Shown here piece by piece: positions 6,755 to 14,777 of a stretch of DNA of 14,833 nt. The position numbers and the translations under genes are program-made. This DNA comes from Anaerobacillus sp. (GTDB taxonomy: Bacteria > Bacillota > Bacilli > Bacillales > Anaerobacillaceae), in contig SKSA01000303.1 in assembly GCA_007118195.1 (NCBI GenBank), positions 1 to 14,833 on the forward strand, in the 5' to 3' direction. The notes beneath the pieces are model-generated. The model did not search any database and was not told the origin of the DNA. It saw only the letters and a list, made by a program, of their open reading frames with translations. Positions within the stretch are counted from its first letter, which is position 1; the number at the start of each line of letters is the position of its first letter.

Positions 6755-7810
6755 TCAACAATATTTAACTATAGCTGAAGCAACATTATCGAGATGGACG
6801 ATTTCATCAATTTTATTCGTATTTATTGCCGCACGAGGCATTCCGAATACAACTGCTGACTCCTCTGATTCTGCAATTGCAACAACTTCTCGATCGTTTT
6901 TTAATTTTAGTAACCCTTTTGTTCCATCTGAACCCATCCCAGTCATGATGACTGTTATGATCGAGTATTGACTAATATTTGCCAAAGAGTTCAACATCGT
7001 ATCCACAGAAGGTCGATGCCCATTTTCTGGGGGTGTCTGATCAAGGTGAATAGCAAGCGTTGTCCCAATACTCCTTATCTTTAAATGGTATCCTCCTGGG
7101 GCAATATAGGCAACCCCTTTTTTTACAACTTCCCCATCTTCAGCCTCTTTTACCGTAATATTCGACAAACTATTAAGTCTAGATGCAAGAGACTTAGTAA
7201 ATCCTGCTGGCATATGTTGAACGATTAAAATCGGAACATTAATATCCTCTGGAAGCTTTGTCAAAACTTGTTGTAGTGCTTTCGGTCCGCCTGTCGATGT
7301 TCCAATAGCAATAAGCTTTTTACCTAACAATTTTTTTGGCTGCCTCTTTGGTAAGTCCTTTTTCGGTAGCTTGTTAATTTCTTCAACTTCTTTTTTCTGT
7401 AACACTTTTGCCATTTTTACATTAGCAGCGAGAATTACTTTATCAATGAGTTCCTCTTGTACTTTATGCAAATCAAGAGATATTGCTCCAGAAGGCTTTG
7501 CAATAAAGTCTATTGCCCCGTAAGCCATTGCTATGACCGTATTTTCAGCACCTTCTTTTGTCGTACTACTCACCATGATGACTGGTTTAGGCACTGTCTT
7601 CATAATCTTCTTTAATGCATCTAGACCATTCATTACCGGCATTTCAACATCAAGAGTGACTACATCAGGGTTTAAATCTTGTATTTTTTTTAGTGCATCT
7701 TGTCCGTTTCTAGCAGTTGCAATTACATCGATTCGGTTGTCCTCTTCTAAAAGATCCGTTATCATCTTTCTCATGAATGCGGAGTCATCAACTACGAGTA
7801 CTCGAATCAA
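6755..7810 (-). CDS. cheB: Chemoreceptor methylesterase/response regulator CheB
   Basis: CheB removes methyl groups from receptor glutamates when phosphorylated by CheA, giving adaptation. The 351-residue protein has an N-terminal receiver domain with Asp8, Asp9, the phosphoacceptor Asp54 (VVTLDVEMPVMNG) and Lys105 (FIAKPSG). A basic linker covers about 130-163. The C-terminal esterase domain keeps the Ser-His-Asp catalytic triad: Ser172 in IGTSTGG, His199 in VQHMPAGF and Asp295 in MTGMGSDGT. The start is TTG at 7810. An in-frame TGA lies three codons upstream (7817-7819), so no longer protein is possible, and AAGGAGG (7821-7827) is ten bases away. It follows flhG after 28 bases. No cheR is in this window; the methyltransferase partner must be elsewhere. 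Confidence 0.98.
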   Translation of the reverse strand: MIRVLVVDDSAFMRKMITDLLEEDNRIDVIATARNGQDALKKIQDLNPDVVTLDVEMPVMNGLDALKKIMKTVPKPVIMVSSTTKEGAENTVIAMAYGAIDFIAKPSGAISLDLHKVQEELIDKVILAANVKMAKVLQKKEVEEINKLPKKDLPKRQPKKLLGKKLIAIGTSTGGPKALQQVLTKLPEDINVPILIVQHMPAGFTKSLASRLNSLSNITVKEAEDGEVVKKGVAYIAPGGYHLKIRSIGTTLAIHLDQTPPENGHRPSVDTMLNSLANISQYSIITVIMTGMGSDGTKGLLKLKNDREVVAIAESEESAVVFGMPRAAINTNKIDEIVHLDNVASAIVKYC

Positions 7811-7838
7811 GTTATCTCAACCTCCTTATTGTTCGTTT

Positions 7839-8705
7839 TTATCTTTCCGTAAAGTATTTTTTAAACTTATTTATAAACGTTGAAAAAGGAGGGGTTACAT
7901 CATCCTGTTTTTCTCCTGTATAAGTTAAAACGATTTCTTGGATCGCCTTACTTGGCTTACTTTCAGAAGAATGGAGCACAAATGGAATTTGTGCCTTCAC
8001 AGCTTTTAACACCGTTGGATCATCCGGAATAATTCCGAGTAATCTGATTTCTTTTTGTAAAAACTGGTTCGTTACTAACTTTAAATTTTCAAACGTTTTC
8101 TTTCCTTCTGGAATCGAATCAACTCGATTGACTAATATTGAGATTGGGATCTCTTGGTCTTTTAATTGAATATACTTTATCATAGCATATGCATCTGTAA
8201 CAGAAGTTGGTTCAGGCGTTGTGACAACAAAAACTTCATTGGCAGATAAAATATAGTGTAAGCTATCTTTTGATACACCTGCCCCCATATCAAAGATGAT
8301 GTAATCATATTTTCCATTCACAAGTTCTAATTGTTGTAAAAATCTTGAAAGCTTACGTGGGTTTAATTGGAACATCGAGGACAGACCTGTTCCTCCAGCA
8401 ATAAAAGAGAGGTTTTCAGGTCCTTTTTCAATGATGTCCCAAATCGATAACTCTCGTTCAATCATATCTACGATCGTATGTTTTGCAGAAGCACCCATTA
8501 AAATATCAACATTAGCCATTCCGATATCTAAGTCAAATAAAAGTACTTCTTTGTCTATTTTTTTTAGCTCTATAGCAAAGTTCAAACAAAAATTGGACTT
8601 ACCAACACCACCCTTGCCACTAACAACGGCAATCACTTTCGTTTCTTTTTCTGTATTACTTGCCATATCTAACATTTTCCGTAAATTTTTCGCTTGATCA
8701 TTCAT
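7839..8705 (-). CDS. flhG: MinD-like ATPase FlhG (YlxH), flagellar number regulator
   Basis: FlhG is a ParA/MinD-family ATPase that stimulates the FlhF GTPase and controls flagellar placement and number at the membrane. The 288-residue protein opens with DQAKNLR (residues 3-9), matching the DQAxxLR motif that activates FlhF. The deviant Walker A motif GKGGVGKS is at 30-37. FDLDIGMANVDIL (Asp58, Asp60) is the switch-I region and IIFDMGAG (Asp139) the Walker B. The C-terminus, PPFSTFINKFKKYFTER, is Phe/Lys-rich and looks like an amphipathic membrane-targeting helix. The preferred start is ATG at 8705, with AGAGG (8715-8719) nine bases upstream. ATG at 8711 and TTG at 8714 are in frame but too close to that site. 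It overlaps flhF by eight bases, coupling production of the two partners. Confidence 0.96.
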   Translation of the reverse strand: MNDQAKNLRKMLDMASNTEKETKVIAVVSGKGGVGKSNFCLNFAIELKKIDKEVLLFDLDIGMANVDILMGASAKHTIVDMIERELSIWDIIEKGPENLSFIAGGTGLSSMFQLNPRKLSRFLQQLELVNGKYDYIIFDMGAGVSKDSLHYILSANEVFVVTTPEPTSVTDAYAMIKYIQLKDQEIPISILVNRVDSIPEGKKTFENLKLVTNQFLQKEIRLLGIIPDDPTVLKAVKAQIPFVLHSSESKPSKAIQEIVLTYTGEKQDDVTPPFSTFINKFKKYFTER

Positions 8706-9873
8706 AGTCATCAACCTCTAATACACTATTTACTATTTGAATAGCCGAACCTTCAACTATATCATCAGGAACACTTTGTCCATTCGTAATATAAGAAACT
8801 CCTACATTATATTCATGGATTAAATTAATCATTGCTCCCCTTGAATACGTTTCGTCTTTCTTAGTGAAAATTACTTTATTAATGTTGATCTTAGAAAATT
8901 GCTCAAAGATTGTGACCATGTCTTTATATTTTGAAGTTAATGAAAGAACTAAATAAGTTTCCATCTCTTCATTAAAATCGATAACTTTTTTTAATTCATC
9001 AATATAAAGTTGGTTTAGAAAATTTCTCCCAGCTGAATCAATCAATACTAAATCATAGTTCGCTAGTTTTTCTTTCGCATTTTTAAAATCTTCTACAGAG
9101 TAAACAACTTCAACGGGTACATTTAAAATTTTGGCATACGTTTTTAATTGATCGATCGCTGCAATTCGAAATGTGTCAGTAGTAATAAACGCAACCTTTT
9201 TTTTATGCTTTAATACACAGTGTGCTGCAATTTTAGCAATCGTTGTTGTTTTTCCAACCCCAGTTGGACCTACAAGGTTTAAGTATTTTTTATCAAACTG
9301 AAAACCACCGATATCTTTTTCTTTTAAAAATTGTAGTAAAACTTCTTTTGTCAAATCAATTACTTCTGCTTCATTAAACGTTTCCTTATCTAAAATATAC
9401 CATTTTTTAAGAAGCTTTTTCATTACTTCCATACGTATCGTGCTAACAATATCTTGATCAATTAACATCTGATTAATTATTTTTAAATCTCCTGGATAAT
9501 CTTCAAATTGAGTGACAATTGAACTAGATATGCCATTAACGATGTTTTTAAGTTCCTTTACTTCGCTAGCTAACGTTTCATCTTTTCCAGTCGGCTTGTT
9601 GTTAGGATGCGTGTGAAGCTCCGTTTTTGGCGTAGTAGTCTTTTTCGGATTACTAGTGTGTGACAAAGGTGGCTTTTTAGGTGCCTGCCGTCTAACGGCA
9701 GGTGCTGTATCAACTGCAGCGATCACTTCAATATTTTTCTTCGTAAAAAATCCAAGGAAACCACCAGTTTGAACTTCTTTTGAGTTTAAAATCACTGCAT
9801 CGCTCCCTAATTCTAGGCGAATTTTCTTCATCGCTTCCGACATAGATTTCGCAACAAACTTTTTAACTTTCAC
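8698..9873 (-). CDS. flhF: SRP-type GTPase FlhF, flagellar placement
   Basis: FlhF is the third SRP-type GTPase (with Ffh and FtsY) and sets the site of flagellar basal-body assembly at the membrane. The 391 residues comprise an N-terminal B domain (1-58, starting KVKKFVAKSMSEAMKKI). A Pro/Lys/Thr/His-rich basic linker follows (about 60-98). The N and G domains carry the P-loop GPTGVGKT (202-209), DTFRIAAIDQL (233-243), DSAGR (279-283) and TKKDE (337-341). The linker looks long, since B. subtilis FlhF is about 366 residues. The start is GTG at 9873, overlapping the flhA stop by one base (TAGTG), with AGGGGTGG (9884-9891) ten bases upstream. It is followed by flhG with an eight-base overlap. 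A GC-rich inverted repeat lies in the linker-coding part (see findings). Confidence 0.97.
   Translation of the reverse strand: MKVKKFVAKSMSEAMKKIRLELGSDAVILNSKEVQTGGFLGFFTKKNIEVIAAVDTAPAVRRQAPKKPPLSHTSNPKKTTTPKTELHTHPNNKPTGKDETLASEVKELKNIVNGISSSIVTQFEDYPGDLKIINQMLIDQDIVSTIRMEVMKKLLKKWYILDKETFNEAEVIDLTKEVLLQFLKEKDIGGFQFDKKYLNLVGPTGVGKTTTIAKIAAHCVLKHKKKVAFITTDTFRIAAIDQLKTYAKILNVPVEVVYSVEDFKNAKEKLANYDLVLIDSAGRNFLNQLYIDELKKVIDFNEEMETYLVLSLTSKYKDMVTIFEQFSKININKVIFTKKDETYSRGAMINLIHEYNVGVSYITNGQSVPDDIVEGSAIQIVNSVLEVDDYE
9684..9702. repeat. GC-rich 8-bp inverted repeat inside flhF
   Basis: CCTGCCGT-CTA-ACGGCAGG is a perfect 8-bp stem with a three-base loop in otherwise AT-rich DNA. It lies where flhF encodes the junction of the B domain and the linker. 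No T run follows on either strand, so it does not look like an intrinsic terminator. A repeat this long can occur by chance in a window of this size. Confidence 0.6.
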
Positions 9874-11909
9874 TATACATTCACCACCCCTACACTCTGA
9901 ACCTCAATCGTTGGTTCAAGTTCATTATATGATAAAACTGGAACATGTGGTAAATAACGTTCAAGAAGATGTCTAATATACATCCGTACAGCAGGCGAAC
10001 ATAGTAAAATTGGCATTTGACCCATTTCATTTATACGTTCAACTTCATAAAGCACTGCATCAACAATCGATTGTTGAGAATCCGGGTCTAGAGATAAAAA
10101 GTTACCATGTTCTGTTTGTTGAACACCTTCAGCTACCAGTTTCTCTACTGAACCACTCATTGTAATCACATAAAGTGGTTCTGAAGGATTAGCATATTGT
10201 TTTGTAATTTGTCTTGAAAGAGCTTGGCGCACATACTCTGTAATTAAATCCGTATCTTTTGTCATTTGACCATAATCTGCTAAAGTTTCAAAGACGATCG
10301 GTAAGTTTCGGATCGATACTTTTTCTTTTAATAAATTAGCTAAAACTTTTTGTACTTCACCTACAGATAACGGATTAGGTGTCACATCTTCAACTAAAGT
10401 AGGATACGCCTCTTTTAAATGATCAATTAACTGCTTCGTTTCTTGGCGACCTAATAGTTCATGTGCATGGCGTTTAATCACTTCTGTTAAATGTGTGGAT
10501 ACAACAGAAGGTGGATCAACAACCGTATACCCTGATAATTCCGCTTGTTCTTTCATATCTTCACTAATCCACAATGCTGGCATTCCAAAAGCAGGTTCCA
10601 TCGTTTCAATACCAACAATGCTTTCATCGTCGACACCAGGACTCATCGCCATAAAGTGATCAAGTAATAATTCCCCTTTAGACACTTCATTTCCTTTAAT
10701 TTTAATCGAATATTCGTTTGGCTGTAACTGAATGTTATCACGAATTCGAATGACTGGGACAATTAAACCTAATTCAATCGCTAACTGTCGTCTAATCATA
10801 ACCACTCTATCTAATAAATCCCCACCTTGATTAGCATCAGCCAACGGGATAAGACCATAGCCGAATTCAAACTCAATTGGGTCTACTTGAAGTAAGTTTA
10901 CGACACTTTCTGGAGATTTCATATCATCTTGAGTTTCTTCTTCACTAGCGGCCTCTTCAGCATCGGCAAGGTTTTTATCTTCATTTTTTAGAAGTAAAAA
11001 GCCACCTACTACTAAAAATGCTGCAATCGGAGTTGTTAATCCCCAATTTATCGGTGTGACGAAGCCTAGTAAAGCAATGGTACCACCAGCAATATATAAC
11101 ATTTTCGGGTAAGCGAGTAATTGTTTTGTAATATCATCACCTAAGTTACCTTCAGAGGCTGCTCTAGTAACGACAATCCCTGTTGCTGTAGAAATTAATA
11201 AAGCTGGGATTTGGCTGACTAGACCATCTCCAACCGTTAATAACGTATATTTAGAAGCAGCCGCACCGATATCAAGGCCTTGTTGCAACATACCAATGAT
11301 TAAGCCGAATATAATATTGATAATGACGATCACAATTCCAGCAATTGCATCCCCTTTAACAAATTTACTAGCACCATCCATTGAACCGTAAAAATCTGCT
11401 TCTCTTTCAATCTTTAAACGACGTTCTTTTGCTTCTGTATCCGAAATCATACCTGCATTTAAGTCTGCATCAATACTCATTTGTTTCCCCGGCATTGCGT
11501 CTAACGTAAAGCGAGCTCCAACTTCTGATACACGTTCGGCACCTTTTGTGATAACAACAAATTGAATAATAATTAAGATTAAAAAGACGACAAAACCGAC
11601 AAGGGCATTACCGCCAACCACAAAAGAGCCAAACGTTTCAATCACATTTCCTGCTTCGCCTTTTCCTAAAATTGATCTAGTTGTTGATACGTTTAATCCG
11701 AGACGAAATAGCGTAACTAGTAATAAAAGCGTAGGAAAAATAGAAAATTGTAGCGGCTCTTTCGTATTCATCGCTACTAATATAATGAGTAAGGCAAGAG
11801 AAATATTGATAATGATCAAAAAATCCAGCATACCAGGTGGTAGCGGAATGATGAGCATGATGACTATTAATATCACTCCTAATAGTACACTTAAATCTTT
11901 TAATGACAT
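9873..11909 (-). CDS. flhA: Flagellar type III export gate protein FlhA
   Basis: FlhA is the largest export-gate subunit. It forms a ring around the FliPQR-FlhB channel and presents a cytoplasmic docking platform for chaperone-substrate complexes. The 678 residues match the family. About eight hydrophobic segments lie in residues 1-308. Between them is the conserved cytoplasmic loop (FHIPEP family): TKGAERVSEVGARFTLDAMPG (about 121-141), then DADLNAG and RREADFYGSMDGASKFVKGD-like sequence up to about 187. The acidic linker (about 310-335, EEAASEEETQDD) leads into the C-terminal cytoplasmic domain. The ATG has AAGGAG (11918-11923) eight bases upstream. It is 47 bases after flhB, one of the larger gaps here, and its stop overlaps the flhF start by one base. 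Confidence 0.98.
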   Translation of the reverse strand: MSLKDLSVLLGVILIVIMLIIPLPPGMLDFLIIINISLALLIILVAMNTKEPLQFSIFPTLLLLVTLFRLGLNVSTTRSILGKGEAGNVIETFGSFVVGGNALVGFVVFLILIIIQFVVITKGAERVSEVGARFTLDAMPGKQMSIDADLNAGMISDTEAKERRLKIEREADFYGSMDGASKFVKGDAIAGIVIVIINIIFGLIIGMLQQGLDIGAAASKYTLLTVGDGLVSQIPALLISTATGIVVTRAASEGNLGDDITKQLLAYPKMLYIAGGTIALLGFVTPINWGLTTPIAAFLVVGGFLLLKNEDKNLADAEEAASEEETQDDMKSPESVVNLLQVDPIEFEFGYGLIPLADANQGGDLLDRVVMIRRQLAIELGLIVPVIRIRDNIQLQPNEYSIKIKGNEVSKGELLLDHFMAMSPGVDDESIVGIETMEPAFGMPALWISEDMKEQAELSGYTVVDPPSVVSTHLTEVIKRHAHELLGRQETKQLIDHLKEAYPTLVEDVTPNPLSVGEVQKVLANLLKEKVSIRNLPIVFETLADYGQMTKDTDLITEYVRQALSRQITKQYANPSEPLYVITMSGSVEKLVAEGVQQTEHGNFLSLDPDSQQSIVDAVLYEVERINEMGQMPILLCSPAVRMYIRHLLERYLPHVPVLSYNELEPTIEVQSVGVVNV

Positions 11910-11956
11910 TTATGCCTCTCCTTACTTTTAGTACGTGTTCCTTTTTGAACCGCCTA

Positions 11957-13039
11957 TTATACTTTGTTTTTAATTCGATATACATATGCTAAAACCTCAG
12001 CTACCGCTTTAAACAAATCTTCTGGCACTTCATCACCAATATCCGCTTGATCGTATAAAGCTCTAGCTAAAGGTCGATTTTCCACAGTAATAATCTCATT
12101 ATGTTTAGCAATTCCTTTTATTTTTTGTGCTAAAAAATCTACCCCTTTACCAATCACAACAGGAGCGTCCATTTTCTCACCATCGTATTTAAGGGCAACC
12201 GCGTAATGTGTCGGATTTGTAATCACAACATCGGCCTTTGGAACTTCTTGCATCATTCGTTGCATCGCCATTTGCCGCTGCTTTTCTTTAATCTTAGATT
12301 TAATCAGAGGGTCACCCTCTGTTTTCTTGTATTCATCTTTTACATCTTGCTTTGACATTTTAATTTTCTTTTCATGATCATAACGTTGATACATATAATC
12401 TAAAACGGCTAAAAACAGTAATAATATAGCAACTGCTACTCCCATTGTCACTGTTAAAGTTCCAACAAACACTAACGAATCTGCAATAGGAATTAACGAT
12501 AAAAATAATACCTTGTCCATACTAAGCCATAAAATTGTAAATGTAACTAATCCAACAAGACATATTTTCAAGAGAGATTTCAAAAGCTCGACAATTGCCC
12601 GAATAGAATAAATTCTTTTAAAACCTTCGATCGGATTTAATTTACTTAATTTCATCTTGATCGCTTCTGGTGCAAAAAGGAACCCTACTTGTACATAGTT
12701 ACTGAGCACACCGGCAAGAAAGGCGACAAGCATAATTGGGGCAACGATCATTACGGCTTGACTAATCAATTCTAAAAATAAACTTTGTACATTTTCAGGT
12801 GTTAAAGTAAAAAGTAAAAACTCCTGAAACATATATTGCATAAAAACAAATATTCGCTTGCCAACAAAACCACCGACCAACCATAAAAAAATAAACACTA
12901 ATAAAAGGATAATAGCTGTATTAATATCGGTACTTTTTGCAACTTGCCCTTTTCTCCTTGTTTCTTGGCGCTTTTTCGGAGTTGCCTTTTCCGTCTTTTC
13001 TTGGGCGAAGAATTGGAGATCTAAAGGTAAAAGCGGCAT
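11957..13039 (-). CDS. flhB: Flagellar type III export switch protein FlhB
   Basis: FlhB is the export-gate subunit that switches substrate specificity from rod/hook to filament proteins. The 360-residue protein starts MPLLPLDLQFFAQEKTEKAT. Basic KKRQETRRKGQ follows, then four hydrophobic segments (about 40-60, 90-115, 155-175, 185-212). The C-terminal cytoplasmic domain contains the self-cleavage motif NPTHYA, with the Asn275-Pro276 bond as the expected cut. TEGDPLIK, a conserved family block, is near 240. The start used is ATG at 13039, because GGAGGGG (13046-13052) lies six bases upstream. The ATG at 13054, five codons earlier, would bury that site in coding sequence. One base separates this start from the fliR stop (TAGAATG). 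FlhB and FliR act in one complex and are fused in some bacteria, and here they are tightly coupled. Confidence 0.97.
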   Translation of the reverse strand: MPLLPLDLQFFAQEKTEKATPKKRQETRRKGQVAKSTDINTAIILLLVFIFLWLVGGFVGKRIFVFMQYMFQEFLLFTLTPENVQSLFLELISQAVMIVAPIMLVAFLAGVLSNYVQVGFLFAPEAIKMKLSKLNPIEGFKRIYSIRAIVELLKSLLKICLVGLVTFTILWLSMDKVLFLSLIPIADSLVFVGTLTVTMGVAVAILLLFLAVLDYMYQRYDHEKKIKMSKQDVKDEYKKTEGDPLIKSKIKEKQRQMAMQRMMQEVPKADVVITNPTHYAVALKYDGEKMDAPVVIGKGVDFLAQKIKGIAKHNEIITVENRPLARALYDQADIGDEVPEDLFKAVAEVLAYVYRIKNKV

Positions 13040-13040
13040 T

Positions 13041-13817
13041 CTACACCCCTCCATAAAGCTGCATAAGTGTTCTCATTGTCAAAATCATTTGCTCTACTAA
13101 ATGTTTTGTCACCATAAAAAAGGCTGGTATAACTAGAATAAGGATGAAAAAACCGACAAAGATTTTGATCGGAAACCCGATGACAAAAACGTTTACTTGT
13201 GGAACCGCTCTTGCGATCATCCCTAATGCAACATCAACTAAAAATAAACAACCGACAATAGGCATTGACATTTGAAAAGCGATAATAAACATGGTATTAA
13301 ACGTTTTTACAACGTGCATCAAAATATTTTCATTCCCAAAAGGGATAAAAAGTTGTTCGAGACGGATAAATTGATAACTATAATAAACGCCATCTAACAA
13401 TAAATGGTGTGCATCAATGGCAAGTAAGAATAGTAAAGCAAAACTATACAAATATCCACCCATTAAAGGACTTTGTGCCCCTGTTTGTGGATCGACTACA
13501 TTCGCCATCATAAAACCCATTTTGATATCCATGAAGCCACCAGCAACTTGAATTGCGTACATCAATATCATCGCGATCAAACCAACTGTCAAACCAACGA
13601 TCACTTCTTTTAAAATTAACATAAAATAAAAATAATCAATTTCGATGACTGGAGGTTCTATAGAGAAGAACATCAGCCATGTTAGAAAAAACGCTAACCC
13701 TATTTTATACATAGCAGGGATCGTTCGATAAGAAAAAAGTGGTAATGTGACTAGAAAGGCCGTTACGCGAATAAGAATTAGTAAAAATGCTGGAAAAAAC
13801 TCTAATATTTCTAGCAT
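13041..13817 (-). CDS. fliR: Flagellar type III export gate protein FliR
   Basis: FliR is part of the helical FliP5-FliQ4-FliR1 channel that passes flagellar proteins across the membrane. The 258-residue length is typical. Six hydrophobic segments are visible: about 8-30, 38-55, 63-90, 125-145, 175-200 and 210-240. Family blocks seen include ILIRVTAFLVTLPLFSYRTI, LKEVIVGLTVGL, and FMMANVVDPQTGAQSPLMGG near 100-125. QVNVFVIGFPIKIFVGFFIL lies toward the end. The ATG overlaps the fliQ stop by one base (TAATG). The upstream sequence has only a weak Shine-Dalgarno (AGGT, about 11 bases away), so fliR probably depends on ribosomes finishing fliQ. That could help keep FliR, a single-copy subunit, below FliQ. 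Confidence 0.97.
   Translation of the reverse strand: MLEILEFFPAFLLILIRVTAFLVTLPLFSYRTIPAMYKIGLAFFLTWLMFFSIEPPVIEIDYFYFMLILKEVIVGLTVGLIAMILMYAIQVAGGFMDIKMGFMMANVVDPQTGAQSPLMGGYLYSFALLFLLAIDAHHLLLDGVYYSYQFIRLEQLFIPFGNENILMHVVKTFNTMFIIAFQMSMPIVGCLFLVDVALGMIARAVPQVNVFVIGFPIKIFVGFFILILVIPAFFMVTKHLVEQMILTMRTLMQLYGGV
13046..13052 (-). promoter_or_regulatory. Ribosome binding site that sets the flhB start
   Basis: GGAGGGG lies at the 3' end of fliR, with the fliR TAG falling in the six-base spacer before ATG-CCG at 13039. It supports the shorter FlhB and termination-reinitiation between fliR and flhB. Confidence 0.75.
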
Positions 13818-14086
13818 TATCCGACAAACCTATGCAAGTTACTTAAAATTTGTTCAGCAAAGTTTAACATATTGGATAACATCCAAGAGCCAAATACGAT
13901 TAAACCAACTAACACTCCGACAATTTTCGGGATAAACGCGAGCGTCTGCTCTTGAATTTGTGTCGTCGCTTGAAAGATACTCACCATTAACCCAATTCCT
14001 AATGCAAGCATAAGGAGGGGACCAGCGATGACTAACACTGTAAAAACGCCTCTCTCTGCCATTGAGATGACAAATTCTTGACTCAA
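13817..14086 (-). CDS. fliQ: Flagellar type III export gate protein FliQ
   Basis: FliQ is a small channel subunit, four copies per export gate. The 89-residue protein has two membrane segments, about 15-37 (VFTVLVIAGPLLMLALGIGL) and about 53-76 (IPKIVGVLVGLIVFGSWML). Between them is the conserved QATTQIQEQTLAFIPK loop. The start is TTG at 14086, with AAGGGTGG (14092-14099) five bases upstream; no in-frame ATG lies near the beginning of the conserved sequence. It sits 13 bases after fliP and overlaps fliR by one base. The family match is clear from length, topology and the QxQEQTL loop. Confidence 0.97.
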   Translation of the reverse strand: MSQEFVISMAERGVFTVLVIAGPLLMLALGIGLMVSIFQATTQIQEQTLAFIPKIVGVLVGLIVFGSWMLSNMLNFAEQILSNLHRFVG

Positions 14087-14091
14087 TCAAA

Positions 14092-14099
14092 CCACCCTT
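14092..14099 (-). promoter_or_regulatory. fliQ ribosome binding site with a TTG start
   Basis: AAGGGTGG lies directly after the fliP stop and five bases before the TTG at 14086. The placement decides the start, since the conserved protein begins MSQEFVISMAERG from this codon. Confidence 0.65.
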
Positions 14100-14777
14100 T
14101 TAAAAGCTTAATAGCAATGATCGAACGACTAAATACCATCCGTCAACCATTACAAAAAGCAGGATTTTAAACGGTAAAGCAATCATAACCGGTGGCAGCA
14201 TCATCATTCCCATACTCATAAGAATACTAGCTACAACCATATCGATAACGAGAAATGGCACAAAAATCATAAATCCAATTTGAAATGCCGTTTTTAATTC
14301 ACTAATAGCAAATGCCGGAACTAATGCGGTTAAAGGAATCTCCTCTATTGAGTTCGGTCGTTCCATACCTGCATAGCCCATAAACAATGCTAAGTCCTTT
14401 TCCCTCGTATGTTCAGCCATAAAGTATTTAAATGGCGTTGCAGCTCTTTCAAAAGCCTCTTCTTGGGTTAATTCATCATTAAAAAGTGGTTGCAATGCTG
14501 TTTCATTCACCTCAGATAATATCGGTGACATAACAAAAAAAGTAATAAATAACGCTAACGCGATTAACACTTGGTTCGGTGGCATTTGCTGTGTAGCAAG
14601 TCCAGAACGAACAAATGATAATACGATAATAATTCTCGTAAAACAAGTCATTAAAATTAAGATACTAGGAGCTAACGTTAACACGGTTAACAATAATAAT
14701 AATTGAATGGTTGCCGCTAAGTTTTGTGGCTCATCGCTAAATATATCTAAGGCAGGAATAAAGCTCACTGATATCAT
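14100..14777 (-). CDS. fliP: Flagellar type III export gate protein FliP
   Basis: FliP forms the pentameric core of the export channel. The 225-residue protein has four hydrophobic segments: about 22-48, 55-88, 155-185 and 190-222. The FliP/SctR signatures are present. These are MTCFTRIIIVLSFVR and QMPPNQVLIALALF (about 43-77), KDLALFMGYAGM (about 127-138), and PAFAISELKTAFQIGFMIF (about 154-172). MSMGMMMLPPVM and VDGWYLVVRSL follow. Residues 1-20 are poorly conserved and show no clear cleavable signal peptide, unlike some proteobacterial FliP. The ATG overlaps the fliO stop by four bases (ATGA). AAGGAG (14789-14794) is 11 bases upstream and a second purine run, AGAAGGA, is six bases away. 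Confidence 0.98.
   Translation of the reverse strand: MISVSFIPALDIFSDEPQNLAATIQLLLLLTVLTLAPSILILMTCFTRIIIVLSFVRSGLATQQMPPNQVLIALALFITFFVMSPILSEVNETALQPLFNDELTQEEAFERAATPFKYFMAEHTREKDLALFMGYAGMERPNSIEEIPLTALVPAFAISELKTAFQIGFMIFVPFLVIDMVVASILMSMGMMMLPPVMIALPFKILLFVMVDGWYLVVRSLLLSF

Noticed and set aside
11677..11985. Minus-strand 102-residue frame spanning the flhB-flhA junction
   Set aside because: It overlaps the start of flhA in another frame and the end of flhB. The protein looks like frame-shifted membrane-protein code, with no recognisable domain.
12305..12325. Plus-strand hairpin CAGAGGG-TCA-CCCTCTG followed by GTTTTC, like a terminator
   Set aside because: It lies in the conserved TEGDPLIK-coding part of flhB and points against transcription. 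The T run is short, and a 7-bp stem is expected by chance at this window size.
12918..12934. Minus-strand CCGATAT near the start of flhB, matching the sigma D -10 box
   Set aside because: No TAAA lies at about 15 bases upstream; the bases are explained by Thr-Asp-Ile codons. Other CCGATAT hits in the window are on the plus strand, opposite coding sequence.
13854..14090. Minus-strand 78-residue frame overlapping fliQ
   Set aside because: Out-of-frame reading of fliQ; the conserved FliQ sequence occupies the same bases.
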